Source of the DNA: Candidatus Scalindua sp.
GTDB taxonomy: Bacteria; Planctomycetota; Brocadiia; Brocadiales; Scalinduaceae
Assembly (NCBI GenBank): GCA_031316155.1
Contig: JALDRB010000001.1
Coordinates: forward strand, 186,001-250,000
DNA length: 64,000 nt
Reading direction: 5' to 3'
The notes under the pieces were generated by a model. It worked only from the letters and a program-made list of their open reading frames with translations. It was not told the DNA's origin and made no database searches. Positions 37,764-47,654 of the stretch are shown one piece after another. Every line of letters starts with the position of its first letter. Within the stretch, counting starts at the first letter, position 1. The translations under genes were made by a program, and so were the position numbers.

Positions 37764-39230
37764 TTAACGTATAGGAGAGGCTATAGTATCCAATTGTACC
37801 TCATTTACGGCAATTTCCGGAGCGATTATAACCGCTCCGGAACCCCAGACCGATGTAGATCTCTTTTCTCGCGTAATACCGATTATGTTCTGAAGCACAT
37901 TGTTTATGTTGGTATTTATCCTGATAGTATTCGGTTTCAGGGGAGCACACAACTTTCCGTCCTTTATTAAAAATGAATCAGCAATTATCGTACTCGTAAA
38001 GTCTCCCACGGCCAATCCATTGATGGGATAGGTATACCATATCCTTCCAATATATACACCATCCTGAATTTGATGAATCAGATCTTCTTTCGTCGTTTCA
38101 TTGTTTCCTTCTATTATTACGTTTGTCGGAGAAATTCCTGCCCTTATTTTGTAATCTCTCCCCAACGATGATGACCTGAAACCGCTTCTTGGTATTGGAT
38201 GGTAGATATTATTTTTGAATTTTTTTGCGAAGTAGCTGTTTGCAAGGAAGCCTACGAGGATGCCGTTTGCAATCAGGTCAGTTCTCCCGGTTGGTATGCC
38301 CTCACACGTTATCTTTTTACTGCCAACTTCTCCCTCTAACGATCCATCGTCATAGATGTTTAAGTTGCGGGAAGATATGTTCTGTCCTAACTTTCTCAGG
38401 AATGATGTATTGGAGGCGTTTACTGAAGTCAGTTTTAGTGATGGTATCAGGAGGTTTGAAGCGATGTCGGCAACAGGTTGCTTCCCGAACACTACAGGGT
38501 ATTTTCCCGATTTTAGGCACTCTCCTCCAATAGTCCTAATAGCGCTTCCAGCAGCCTCTCTCCCCGCCTCTTCCGGTTGAAACGTGTTGAGGTGTGTGCT
38601 TAGACTCCGTCCTGTACCCTTTACATTTCTATTTTCGATCATTGCCGTAATGTTTGCGGCAAGGGAGGTGGTTTCGTCAAAATCATCTATGCCTCTCGTA
38701 CTCTTTACGGCCATTCTTTCTTTAAGGATGGTGACGTCCCCACCGATGATGATCGATTTCTTATACCCACCTGCATTAAACGTGTCCAGAGATCCTTCGA
38801 GAACCCTCCATCCCAGATCAACGGTATCTCCATCGCTGATTTTCATAACATTATGGTCATGATAGTTTTGTAAGGTTGGAGCTTTTAAGGGATCCGGGAG
38901 TGTTTTAAAATCAGGATCATGCAGCCGGTTTCTTTTTGCTTTTGCCAGGGATTCAGAGACTCCATCCCTTGTTAAATCGTTAGTTACCGATCCAAACCCC
39001 ACTTCCGTTCTATTGCCTCTCTTAAAAGTAACCAGTACTCCAAGCCCGTAAGATTGGAGTGACTTTGGCTCTTGGATGCCATTGCAGGGGATATCGGATG
39101 TATAATTGAGTCGTATCGTAGTCAAATCATTCCATGATGCAAAAACCTCTGCATCGACTACACCCTTTCTGCCTTTCAGGTATTTTAGCGCATCATGGAC
39201 AGATGATTGGAGATCTTCTATTTTTATCAT
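37764..39230 (-). CDS. pmbA: TldE/PmbA metalloprotease partner subunit
   Basis: Non-catalytic half of the TldD/TldE peptidase, which trims modified peptides such as microcins and PQQ-type precursors. The 488-residue protein has YGLGVLVTFKRGNRTEVGFG, SGKYPVVFGKQPVADIASNLL and LIANGILVGFLANSYFAKKF, family-typical for PmbA. It lacks the HExxxH of TldD, as expected. The ATG at 39230 lies only 8 bases from a TATACT-family repeat and has no Shine-Dalgarno. tldD is upstream on the same strand, so the repeat separates two genes that work together. Confidence 0.9.
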   Translation of the reverse strand: MIKIEDLQSSVHDALKYLKGRKGVVDAEVFASWNDLTTIRLNYTSDIPCNGIQEPKSLQSYGLGVLVTFKRGNRTEVGFGSVTNDLTRDGVSESLAKAKRNRLHDPDFKTLPDPLKAPTLQNYHDHNVMKISDGDTVDLGWRVLEGSLDTFNAGGYKKSIIIGGDVTILKERMAVKSTRGIDDFDETTSLAANITAMIENRNVKGTGRSLSTHLNTFQPEEAGREAAGSAIRTIGGECLKSGKYPVVFGKQPVADIASNLLIPSLKLTSVNASNTSFLRKLGQNISSRNLNIYDDGSLEGEVGSKKITCEGIPTGRTDLIANGILVGFLANSYFAKKFKNNIYHPIPRSGFRSSSLGRDYKIRAGISPTNVIIEGNNETTKEDLIHQIQDGVYIGRIWYTYPINGLAVGDFTSTIIADSFLIKDGKLCAPLKPNTIRINTNINNVLQNIIGITREKRSTSVWGSGAVIIAPEIAVNEVQLDTIASPIR

Positions 39231-39237
39231 TAGAATT

Positions 39238-39376
39238 TATACTCATCTCATAATGGTTTTCGGATAAAGTCCGAGATAGATTTGAGCGAGTAAAGTCCTC
39301 GGCGCCTTTTGTCCGTGGATACCTTCACCAAGGTTTGGTTTCCAGTAAGACCGAAAACCAAATCGGTTTTAGTATA
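39238..39376 (+). repeat. TATACT repeat family, copy D, between tldD and pmbA
   Basis: A full 139-bp copy, TATACTCATCTCA ... CGGTTTTAGTATA. It occupies most of the tldD-pmbA gap and replaces the normal leader of pmbA. Confidence 0.92.
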
Positions 39377-39480
39377 ACTCCTTTTAATCTCTAACTTCTA
39401 AAAATTTAAAATTTAGTAAATGAAACCGAAAGGTTTTCCTAACTACTTGAACGAATGAATTAAATAAGAATGATGGTTGA

Positions 39481-41022
39481 TCAATACCCGGTCAATCTTG
39501 CCCTGCTTCTCAGGGTAGGCCCTCCGTTCCCGACTTTCATAACCTGCATCGGCTGTCCTTTCCCGCAGTCTGGTATGGGAAACATCTTGAAATCATTTCC
39601 TACTGCGTCGACGCTCATAAGAAAGTCTTTTGAGTTAGCCATGATGCCTCCTCCACGGTACAACTTGACAAGTTTTCCGTTTTCAATTTTATAAACCTTT
39701 TGAGCTGAAATTCTGAAGTTCTCCCTCGATTCGCTTATTGATGGTGTTTTGTGGCGAACAATATAATATCCATCATCTACTTCCTTGATTATGCTTTCTG
39801 GATTTTTTCTGCCAGGTCCGAAAAAGGTATTTGTCATCCTTACTAACGGAACCATCGATGGGGTAATGGCCCTCATAGAACCATTCGGTTCCTGTTCGAG
39901 GATTGCGGCGGTCTCCCTTCCATTCAGGAAGCTTTTCAGGATGCCGTTTTTGATGACAGTTATTGGTCTGGCGGGTGTTCCTTCCGCGTCATATTTATAG
40001 TGTCCGAATCCCATTATTGTGGGATCGGAAAATGCGTTCACAAGCGGAGACGCTATTCGGTTATCAATTTGATTCTTTTCTTGGCTCTGAAAAAGCCAAG
40101 ACCTGCCTGCGTAGGCAGTTTCCATTTTTAAGACCCTATCCGCTTCCGTAGGATGGCCAACTATTTCGTGTGCGAGCAATGTGTTAAAGTGCGGGTCGGT
40201 TACAACGACTACTTTGTCTATTGTCGTCTTAAGAAACTCTGCCCCTGCAAGCTCGATTGTATCCTTTGTTCTCTCAATAGCGAAATTGTGAAAGCTAACG
40301 TTATAGCAATTCTTGCCTTCAATTACTTCCCAACCTCTTAAATCGCCAACATAATCATAACAAATTTCCGGACAGGCACTGCCTTTTTGTGCAGAAAGAG
40401 TGATGATGCCCATTGTCAGTGGTAATGATTGGTCAATCATTGCTCCTTCAGAACTGCAAAACAGTTCTCTGGTTATGCCTGTCTTTATCACGGTAGCCGT
40501 AAATTGTACAGAGGGGTCAAGGTTTTTCATCTGTCTGGAAGCGTCATTACTCGTCTTAAGCACTTTCTGAAGAGAAATACTTCGCGGATCTATTTCGAAA
40601 TCTGCCGAAATAATATCCTGGCAGACGTTAATTTTTGCGAGCCGAACTCCCGTTAACGAATCGAAAATCTTCTTAAGTTCCAATTTTTTCTTTGCGTTAG
40701 CCCTGGCTCTCCTATAGGCAATGTCAATACCAGATGCTAACAGGGTTGCTACGTTCTCATTTGTTAAATTTTTTTTTCCGATGGATTGGCCGTAGAATCC
40801 CCAGGATGGCATTTCTCCTGCGATTGCCCTTATACCAAATGATGCCTCATAGTCATCCATTACCTCCTTTGGTGTTCCATTTTCAGAACTGGCAGATTTG
40901 AATTCACCTATTCCCAATCGCAGGTCTAAATATGTGCAATCTTTCAGTGATTCATATCGTCTCAATAGGGTTTCAGAGGCAATTTTTTTTTGTTTATCAA
41001 TGGATTTGATATCCGGTTTCAT
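39481..41022 (-). CDS. tldD: TldD zinc metalloprotease subunit
   Basis: Catalytic half of TldD/TldE, 513 residues. The zinc motif is LLAHEIVGHPTEAD (HExxxH, residues about 277-282), and the second metal region is the cysteine-lacking GHYKYDAEGTPARP typical of the family. YRGGGIMANSKDFLMSVDAVG and GNDFKMFPIPDCGKGQPM mark the C-terminus. TldD and TldE form one enzyme complex; here the genes lie in tandem (tldD upstream) but 250 bp apart because of a repeat insertion. No candidate peptide substrate gene was identified beside them. Confidence 0.92.
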   Translation of the reverse strand: MKPDIKSIDKQKKIASETLLRRYESLKDCTYLDLRLGIGEFKSASSENGTPKEVMDDYEASFGIRAIAGEMPSWGFYGQSIGKKNLTNENVATLLASGIDIAYRRARANAKKKLELKKIFDSLTGVRLAKINVCQDIISADFEIDPRSISLQKVLKTSNDASRQMKNLDPSVQFTATVIKTGITRELFCSSEGAMIDQSLPLTMGIITLSAQKGSACPEICYDYVGDLRGWEVIEGKNCYNVSFHNFAIERTKDTIELAGAEFLKTTIDKVVVVTDPHFNTLLAHEIVGHPTEADRVLKMETAYAGRSWLFQSQEKNQIDNRIASPLVNAFSDPTIMGFGHYKYDAEGTPARPITVIKNGILKSFLNGRETAAILEQEPNGSMRAITPSMVPLVRMTNTFFGPGRKNPESIIKEVDDGYYIVRHKTPSISESRENFRISAQKVYKIENGKLVKLYRGGGIMANSKDFLMSVDAVGNDFKMFPIPDCGKGQPMQVMKVGNGGPTLRSRARLTGY

Positions 41023-41151
41023 GAGAGAATACCGCCTCGCAAATTTTGATTCTGGTCAATGTAAAGAATTAATAATTTGTAATTTGTCAAGATTGTCTGA
41101 AAGGAAGGAGGCTTCTGAATCCGAAACGCAAGCTTTGAATTCTTTAACAGC

Positions 41152-41180
41152 GAGTTAGCACATCCTGCGCATCTCTTTCA
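41152..41180 (-). repeat. GAGTTAGTGCATCC repeat family, partial copy
   Basis: GAGTTAGCACATCCTGCGCA followed by TCTCTTTCA, similar to the fuller copies at 51349-51388 and 54202-54240. Confidence 0.6.
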
Positions 41181-41240
41181 TGTTTTCGGATTTCCTGTGC
41201 CTTAAATCAGCCTTTTTGCTTACAATGTTGATATCAAACA

Positions 41241-41975
41241 CTAGTTACTCGGATATCTATCCTCCTTCCTGATCGTAATGTTCAAAACAAATGTAATAAT
41301 GGCGACAAGAAACATTGTTCCTAATGCAGTTACGAAAGTCAAGTAAATGAGATTATTTTTCGTTTCGGTTTCTGCACGCTCTATAGGAACTATCACAGAG
41401 ATAGCACCCCTCAAATCACCGTAAGAATAGTCAGCAGCATGATCCTCGGGATAATCTTCTTTAATGAATTCAGGTATCGTTTCCTTTTTTGAATGGCATT
41501 TAAGACACGCCTCTTCGATGTAGAGAGGTAATAAATATCGTAATACTCTCTGGTCATTAATCGTATCGATACCCTTGTATTCGGTAAGGTCGCTGTTTTT
41601 CTGAAATTCTAGGAGAGCCTTTTTCTCAAAGGTATCGGGCTTGTTTTTGGGGTTTCTGTATTTTGTACTAACTTGCCGTAATCGATAGCCTGTCTCATTG
41701 TAAAATTTTTCTCCAATCTTAACTCCTGCTATTGCAGGCATAAGGCCTCTTGTCTCCTCATGATGCCCGACATTAGCAACTGCTACCATCTCAGCCAGAT
41801 ACTCTCTTGTATGCTTCAGTTCAATTGCGATCATTGCACATTTGTCAAATATCTCTTCCCGAAGTAAGGCCGACTGTTTTTGAAAGTTTGAAAAGCTGAT
41901 GGAGAGTATGATCAAAACACCCAATACAGCTAAGGCTCCAAATAATTTAAAATTGGTTTTTTTCTTAAATAGCAT
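41241..41975 (-). CDS. Tll0287-like (DUF3365) membrane haem c sensor protein
   Basis: A 244-residue protein with an N-terminal anchor (about 10-29) and a C-terminal membrane helix (about 215-237). Between them lies a DUF3365 domain with ELKHTREYLAEMV and the haem-c motif EEACLKCHSKK (CxxCH, 157-161). The domain faces the periplasm. Such domains normally sense redox state or gases in front of kinases or cyclases. Here the protein ends after the second helix (RKEDRYPSN), so it has no output domain and must pair with a partner. The ATG at 41975 is preferred over a longer frame from 42044. Confidence 0.85.
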   Translation of the reverse strand: MLFKKKTNFKLFGALAVLGVLIILSISFSNFQKQSALLREEIFDKCAMIAIELKHTREYLAEMVAVANVGHHEETRGLMPAIAGVKIGEKFYNETGYRLRQVSTKYRNPKNKPDTFEKKALLEFQKNSDLTEYKGIDTINDQRVLRYLLPLYIEEACLKCHSKKETIPEFIKEDYPEDHAADYSYGDLRGAISVIVPIERAETETKNNLIYLTFVTALGTMFLVAIITFVLNITIRKEDRYPSN

Positions 41976-42162
41976 ATTCAATTTCCCGGTTTCACTAAGC
42001 CGATCATGGTAGGTAAAACTATTGCAAACGAAACCGCAAAGCACTCTTTGTCTTTCTTAAGAGTATTTGCACTATACCATAATTAAAATGGTTTCTCTAA
42101 GAAATTTAAGACTATATTAAGCTTGATAATTTTGACAATGTTCTCTTGATGAAATCTTTTTC

Positions 42163-42321
42163 ATGAAAAAATCTTATGATAAGATCAGGGAAGATATTGC
42201 CAAAAACAATAAAGATATTATCCAGTTTGCTGCTCCTCTGATGTGGTCTCACGTGGAGTATGCAAATGCGCTTATTGCCAGATTTGAAGCAGACGTTAAA
42301 GGGAGTATTAGTTATGGCTAG
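42163..42321 (+). CDS. Hypothetical 52-residue protein
   Basis: Starts MKKSYDKIREDIAKNNKDII and continues QFAAPLMWSHVEYANALIAR. The composition is that of a real helical protein and differs from the flanking AT-rich spacer. It is not assigned to a family. It may be a fragment, since no good ribosome site precedes it. Low confidence. Confidence 0.35.
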   Translation: MKKSYDKIREDIAKNNKDIIQFAAPLMWSHVEYANALIARFEADVKGSISYG

Positions 42322-42723
42322 ACTGCATCGGTTAAACAGTAAAGTTATTTCCAAAGTATTTCAAAACGTTAAGAATACTCTTTCTGCCTGAGAAATAAAA
42401 TTAGACTCAAATTTTGTATTAGCAAATACTCCTATTTAACCCCTTTTTATCTTGACATTATCGCTAATTTATTAAGGCTTCATAATAAATTTGGTTATTG
42501 TGTCATAACAAAATGTTAAATTGGAAAAGAATCAAAATCTCTATCCTTAGATTATGGCAATACTTAAAAATATTTTCCTAAACCAATTGGTAATGGCATC
42601 AAATTTGTTATTTTTATATTCAGGTTTGTTAAGAAAGTGTCGTACAACATTCAAAAAAGGTATGTACGAGGCTATTGATTGACGGGCTACACCAAATTCT
42701 GATGAATAAGAGAGGAAAAAGCC
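42322..42723. other. Intergenic, nothing recognised
   Basis: Very AT-rich spacer before the PAS-Cys gene. No gene, repeat or hairpin was noted. Confidence 0.4.
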
Positions 42724-43233
42724 ATGATAGATTACGAAAAGATATTTCAAAAATTTAGTGTTTCGGCATTTATCATGAATAAGAAATATGAAATAATTGG
42801 TATAAATGAAAGCATGTCTCAGCTTTTTAGTAACCGTAACATAAGGCTTAATTCAACTAAGTGTTATGAATTGTTATATACTTCAGAAAAGCCTTGCTGG
42901 AAAGTTGGAAACTATAGCTGTCCCTTAAAAAATTCATTCATGAGTGGTGAAAAATCAAGGGCAATACTCAGACATAAAACTGCGCGAGGGGAAATAGTGC
43001 ATGAAGTAATTGCGACGCCTATACGTTGGAAGCAGGGTGAAGTTGTACATGTTATCGTTGAATACCATTCAAGTGTGCAGGAGTTTAGAGGGCTCATAAC
43101 AATGTGTTCCTCGTGTAATAGAATATGGATGGAAAGCGGCAAGTGGAAATCAGTAGAAGAATACATCAAATCTCATACAACTGCCGAAATAAGTCATGGT
43201 TATTGTGAAGATTGTGATAAAATGACTAGATGA
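42724..43233 (+). CDS. PAS-domain protein with C-terminal cysteine motif
   Basis: A 169-residue protein. An N-terminal PAS-like domain (about 5-115) carries FSVSAFIMNKKYEIIGINES and a cysteine set EKPCWKVGNYSCPL. The tail reads MCSSCNRIWMESGKWKSVEE, then HTTAEISHGYCEDC. Tails of this form (CxxCxxxR...HGxCxxC) are found in many PAS-type signalling proteins just after the sensor domain and probably bind metal. No kinase or effector domain is attached. It may feed the signalling cluster at 47921-50573; that link is inference. Confidence 0.8.
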   Translation: MIDYEKIFQKFSVSAFIMNKKYEIIGINESMSQLFSNRNIRLNSTKCYELLYTSEKPCWKVGNYSCPLKNSFMSGEKSRAILRHKTARGEIVHEVIATPIRWKQGEVVHVIVEYHSSVQEFRGLITMCSSCNRIWMESGKWKSVEEYIKSHTTAEISHGYCEDCDKMTR

Positions 43234-43464
43234 AAAAGAATCTGAAGAGTTAGATACATCGCTGGTTTTTATAACTACCACCTATATACATCTGGTAGAA
43301 AAATAAGTTGACTGTCAGAATCAAGGGGAAATTAAAGGAGGGGCAAAGAAGTCGATGCAGGGTATAGCGGGTAAATGATGCCGCTTTTTAAGTTGGCTCA
43401 CAGAAACATGATGGCATATATTTGATCTTATTTCTTAAATGCTTTTTAGGAGGGCGGTATTGTA

Positions 43465-43773
43465 ATGCTTATAACAATTATTTGGCTTGTATTTGCTAAT
43501 TATTTTGCCCTATTGGTAATTTTCCATTTCAGGCAAGCAAAAATAAATTATCCAAAATTTGAACCGGGTATTGATAATAAGACAACAGATGTCTCATGTA
43601 TGAATGCTACAGAAATGACAAATGAAACAAATCTCGTCAAGTTTTTCAGTGAATTTAACAAATATGTAGAAAATAATAATTCAAATAACAGAAAGGCTCA
43701 TATGTATGCAGGGTTGAGTTACATAGTATCGGCTTCGGTCTCATTCTTTTCAGCTTATTTATCTTTATCTTGA
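43465..43773 (+). CDS. Small two-helix membrane protein, unknown function
   Basis: A 102-residue protein with an N-terminal membrane helix (ITIIWLVFANYFALLVIF) and a C-terminal helix (YAGLSYIVSASVSFFSAYL). These enclose a polar, asparagine-rich segment. Not recognised. A good ribosome site (AGGAGGGCGG) precedes the ATG at 43465. It is probably an inner-membrane protein. Confidence 0.6.
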   Translation: MLITIIWLVFANYFALLVIFHFRQAKINYPKFEPGIDNKTTDVSCMNATEMTNETNLVKFFSEFNKYVENNNSNNRKAHMYAGLSYIVSASVSFFSAYLSLS

Positions 43774-44162
43774 GGGGCGCATACCCAGGTGAAAGAGGAT
43801 GTTCCAGACAATGGTCTGAGAGCCGAAAAAGCATCTTTCGAAGAAAGTAATGTATAGTGGTGCGGCGTATCTAATTTGGAAACAGGAATATCTTTCCTAT
43901 CCATTTACTTAATCCTTTATCAAAAGGGTACAAAAGTATCATAGTTTTATGCTTCATATTTCCTGGATGCACAGAGATTGGTTATTTCATTAAAAAAAAA
44001 TAAAAGAGTAAAATAAATTACGTTCACAAATACTTTGTAGCGTTTAGTGCCCGTGTACAGTCAAACGTTTAATACCTCTGTATGAGCTGATTATTATTTT
44101 TTATGACATAAAGGAAGCTTACTTGAAAAAACAAGACTGTATGCGGTTGGGGAGGGCGAGCG
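43774..44162. other. Intergenic, nothing recognised
   Basis: Spacer of about 390 bases. No gene or repeat was identified. A strong ribosome site (GGGAGGGCG) at the right end belongs to the next gene. Confidence 0.45.
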
Positions 44163-45545
44163 ATGAGCGAGAAACCAAGACCCTTTGTACGAATGTTAAT
44201 AGTATGCATTTTTTTTCTTACCACAGTATCACTTTACATTCTGTTACCGCGTTACTGGCACAACATACCTGAAATAGTCAAGCATCTGCTCCTTGTCCTG
44301 AGCGCCATAATGTGTATTCATATCATAGAGTATGCGTTCTTCTGGTGGGAGATATTCGGTCATATGAAAGGTATTTTTGAAGAGGCCCTTTTTCCCACAA
44401 ACCAGCTAATCAATAATAACAGAGCCATCATAGAGAAATTTTTATGTTCGTCCAATCAGATCATTGGTACCGCCGCAAGCTGCGGACTTACCAATATATA
44501 TTATTCCCGCAGGGATACAAAAGATGACATATATAACTCCGTAAGAGATGCCGAGAAAAAATTGTGGCTACTCGGCATTGCACATTCTGAGATTGTTCAT
44601 CTTGATGATCTGCTTTCATCTCTTGATGAAAAGATATCGTGCGGCCTGGATGTCAGGATACTTCTTCTCGATGCGCTTCAAGCAGAAGCGGTCTTTAGGA
44701 CATTGCTTGAGAGCACTCCTTCTGAGGCTTCAAAGATAATCAATACCGATAGAACGGAAATAAAACCTTGTGATCCCTTTTTCCATCAAAGGGTTTATAG
44801 TGACTTCGTCCACGCATGCAACAGGCTCCGAAGCTATCCAAATGTCGGAGCTAAGGTCAGGTTTTATACACAAACCCCAAACTGCTGGTTAATGATTGTT
44901 GACAATACCATCCATTTTCAACCATATACATTTGGTCGGAAACCAGATCAGGCCGTAACAAATCTGTGTATAGGTGATAATATGCCGGTGTTTAAATTCC
45001 AAAAGCAAAAAGACTCAATGACCTTTGAAATACTCGAGGATCATTTCTTGAAAATGTGGGTTACGTCCAACATAGACTTGTTTCATGCAGAAACCCGAAA
45101 TGCAGACCGTGGTCGCATAATTAAAGATATATTTGATTTACACTCCGGGTGGTTTAAACAGGTACATGGGGCGCTTTATGGGCAAAAATATAATGTTGGT
45201 TGCGCAATTGAAAAACGTAAATTTCTCAGACAACTCTGGGGATGGGAACAACCATCATTGAGCCTTTCTGTTGATGATCGTAAAAAGAGTGTAAGGGTAA
45301 CGTTAATTCGCGATTATTCCTGTAATGGCCTGTCCTTGCAAATAGAGGATATCTCCGGGCTGAGTATTGAGGATATTGTTAGTTTGCACGGAACTTTTCC
45401 CACAAAACCATTTGAAGCCAGTTACATAATAGATCATTTTCTTAAAATTAACAAATTAGTAATGAGACGGGTAACAAATGAGTTGCAACCAATAGTTGGG
45501 CTTCAGGCAATTTCCGAATCAGAGAGAGACGAAGAATCGGATTGA
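44163..45545 (+). CDS. Membrane-anchored protein of unknown function
   Basis: A 460-residue protein with two N-terminal membrane helices (about 11-28 and 38-62). A large cytosolic domain follows, with AEKKLWLLGIAHSEIVHLDD, VRILLLDALQAEAVFRTL and VRFYTQTPNCWLMIVDN. Parts of this layout recall phospholipase-D-like or STING-linked sensor folds, but the HxK motifs are not present. The last 90 residues (SVRVTLIRDYSCNGLSLQIE) resemble a PilZ-type barrel weakly. I cannot name a function. It lies before the flavoprotein gene on the same strand. Confidence 0.55.
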   Translation: MSEKPRPFVRMLIVCIFFLTTVSLYILLPRYWHNIPEIVKHLLLVLSAIMCIHIIEYAFFWWEIFGHMKGIFEEALFPTNQLINNNRAIIEKFLCSSNQIIGTAASCGLTNIYYSRRDTKDDIYNSVRDAEKKLWLLGIAHSEIVHLDDLLSSLDEKISCGLDVRILLLDALQAEAVFRTLLESTPSEASKIINTDRTEIKPCDPFFHQRVYSDFVHACNRLRSYPNVGAKVRFYTQTPNCWLMIVDNTIHFQPYTFGRKPDQAVTNLCIGDNMPVFKFQKQKDSMTFEILEDHFLKMWVTSNIDLFHAETRNADRGRIIKDIFDLHSGWFKQVHGALYGQKYNVGCAIEKRKFLRQLWGWEQPSLSLSVDDRKKSVRVTLIRDYSCNGLSLQIEDISGLSIEDIVSLHGTFPTKPFEASYIIDHFLKINKLVMRRVTNELQPIVGLQAISESERDEESD

Positions 45546-45650
45546 AGTAACGATAATTTTTTTAATAAATCAAATTTAGGATTTTTACTGAACGGAGGTT
45601 TCCTGTCAGTAATAATTTAATCTAAATGTGAGTCGGAATTCATTCATACC

Positions 45651-47045
45651 ATGCATAACAAAAACCTTTTCTTAAAAAATGATTCTAAGATCGCCATAAT
45701 CGGTGGTGGACCTGCCGGGAGTTTTTTTGCGCATTTTGCATTTCGGTATGCGACAGAGGCGGGTATTCATGTATCTATTACCATATTTGACAAAAAGAGT
45801 TTTTGCCAGAAGGGTCCACGTGGCTGCAATATGTGTGCAGGTGTAATTTCTGAGAATCTTTTTAATGAATTAGAAGAAGAAGGCATACATATTCCTCCAT
45901 TCTGTATACAGAGAAAAATAGAAGAATATTGCCTCCAGTCTCAGGATGAGAGTGTGCTGCTTCATCATCCTGTTCCGGGACACATACCAAAAATTCTTAC
46001 CGTTTTTCGTGGGAACGGCCCTCTATTGTCTTCCCATCAGGGCAATGTCAGTTTTGATGATTTTCTTTTAAATCATGTTAGAAAGCAGGGGATAGAGGTA
46101 GTATTTGAAGTTGTAAAAGGGCTTAAACTACCATCCAAGAGAGGAGATCCTGTCGAGGTCATCTATGGTGAAGGAGATGTAAAAAAGGTATTTGATGCCG
46201 ATTTGGTGGTCGGGGCTTTTGGTGTAAATACCGGGATAATGGAAAGTGTTGCCAATATGGATTTTGGCTATAAACCACCTAAGACTGTTCGAACCTGCCA
46301 GTGTGAAATAATGCTGGGTAATGAATATATTGAAAAAACATTCGGCAACAATGTATTTGTTTTTGAATTAGGAAAAAGGGATCTCAAATTTGCATCAATT
46401 ACTCTGAAAACGGATTACATAACTGTCAGTTTGGTTGGCAGACAGGATTTAACCAGAAATAATCTCATGGACTTTCTTAATCATCCAGTGGTGAGACGAT
46501 TGATGCCAAAAGAGTGGGTGATGCCAAAGGGTTTCTGTATGTGCATCTCTAAGATTCCTGTAACCCATGCAAAACATCCTTTTACAGACAGATTTGTTAT
46601 ATTGGGGGATGCGAGTATTTCACGTGCCTACAAAAGCGGTATTGAATCAGCTTTTCATATGGCAAAATTATCGGCCTATACAGCTTTTAAGAACGGGGTA
46701 TCTGAAAGGGCTTTCATGAATGGTTACTTTAAGCCAGCCAAGAAACTTCTGGCTCGTGATAATGTATATGGAATTATAATGTTAAAAATCAACGATTACA
46801 TAACATCACAAAGACGATTAGCAAATGCCCATATCAAGTATATTAAATACGGTAAAGACAGGAAAGTTGCTGATCAAATGAATGAAGTATTATGGAACAT
46901 GCTTTCGGGAAATACAAGTTATAAGAAAATATTTTATAAATTTGTGAATAATCCGCGACTGGTGTGTAAAATGTTGCCAATCAGTATGAGTGCATGGGGA
47001 AGACAAAAGATGGATGACATGAAAGCCTGGCGGGAAACGTATTGA
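45651..47045 (+). CDS. FAD-dependent oxidoreductase, geranylgeranyl-reductase-like
   Basis: Flavoprotein of 464 residues. The dinucleotide site is IAIIGGGPAGSFFAHFA (residues about 14-30), and the second FAD contact is RFVILGDASISRAYKSGIES. Between them lies GPRGCNMCAGVIS with the CxxC pair (C59, C62), a motif shared with archaeal-type geranylgeranyl reductases and related FAD enzymes. A role in isoprenoid, quinone or lipid saturation is plausible but not proven. The gene ends 3 bases before remnants of a histidine kinase on the other strand. Confidence 0.85.
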   Translation: MHNKNLFLKNDSKIAIIGGGPAGSFFAHFAFRYATEAGIHVSITIFDKKSFCQKGPRGCNMCAGVISENLFNELEEEGIHIPPFCIQRKIEEYCLQSQDESVLLHHPVPGHIPKILTVFRGNGPLLSSHQGNVSFDDFLLNHVRKQGIEVVFEVVKGLKLPSKRGDPVEVIYGEGDVKKVFDADLVVGAFGVNTGIMESVANMDFGYKPPKTVRTCQCEIMLGNEYIEKTFGNNVFVFELGKRDLKFASITLKTDYITVSLVGRQDLTRNNLMDFLNHPVVRRLMPKEWVMPKGFCMCISKIPVTHAKHPFTDRFVILGDASISRAYKSGIESAFHMAKLSAYTAFKNGVSERAFMNGYFKPAKKLLARDNVYGIIMLKINDYITSQRRLANAHIKYIKYGKDRKVADQMNEVLWNMLSGNTSYKKIFYKFVNNPRLVCKMLPISMSAWGRQKMDDMKAWRETY

Positions 47046-47049
47046 TTTT

Positions 47050-47547
47050 GTATTCTTTTTTTATACATTGTTTCCCTGAACCGAATGGAGAATTCTGCTC
47101 CTCTGCTCCTGTTGAGCTCTATTTTCCCCTGAAGCTGACTCTCCACCAAATTTATGACAAGCCGTAAACCCAGTGATTCAGTATTTCTGAAATCAAAATC
47201 TTCAGGAAAACCAATCTCATCATTACTGGCTATGAGTTCGATATCATCGTTGTCAAGAGAACGGAGAGAGAGATATTGATTTCACCCTCTCTATCATTCG
47301 GAAAGGCATATTTCAGAGAATTGGAGGCCCGTTCATTGACAATTAAACCACAGAAGATGGCAGTATCGGTCCCGAAGGGAATTGTCTCTATGTTTATCTT
47401 TAATATGATTTTACCGGCATCAATTTTATAAGAGGGAAACAGATCCTTTGTAAGTTTTTTTATGTATTCATTGAAATCAAAGTTTGCTAAATTTTTCGAT
47501 CGGCAGAGATTTTTATGAATGAGAGTCATAGCCTTTATCCTGTTCAT
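47050..47547 (-). pseudogene. Remnant of a histidine kinase (HisKA_2/HATPase end)
   Basis: The C-terminal half of a sensor kinase in two frames. Upstream it reads NRIKAMTLIHKNL and FNEYIKKLTKDLFPSYKI, then GLIVNERASNSLKYAFPND (the N box). Near 47250 a frameshift leads to DNDDIELIASNDEIGFPEDF, where DNGIGFP is altered to NDEIGFP, then GLRLVINLVESQLQGKIEL and FSIRFRETMYKK. The sensor and phospho-acceptor histidine are missing, so it is inactive. It lies next to an hcp remnant and just after the receiver genes on the same strand, for which it may once have been the kinase. Confidence 0.8.
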
Positions 47548-47654
47548 GTTTACAACATATATATTGTCGAATGGCCAAAAAAACCTTCTTTATGAGAGTA
47601 AAGCATATACTGGTTCAGTAAATTAAAAATAGTATGAGAGTGAATTGTGTGGGA

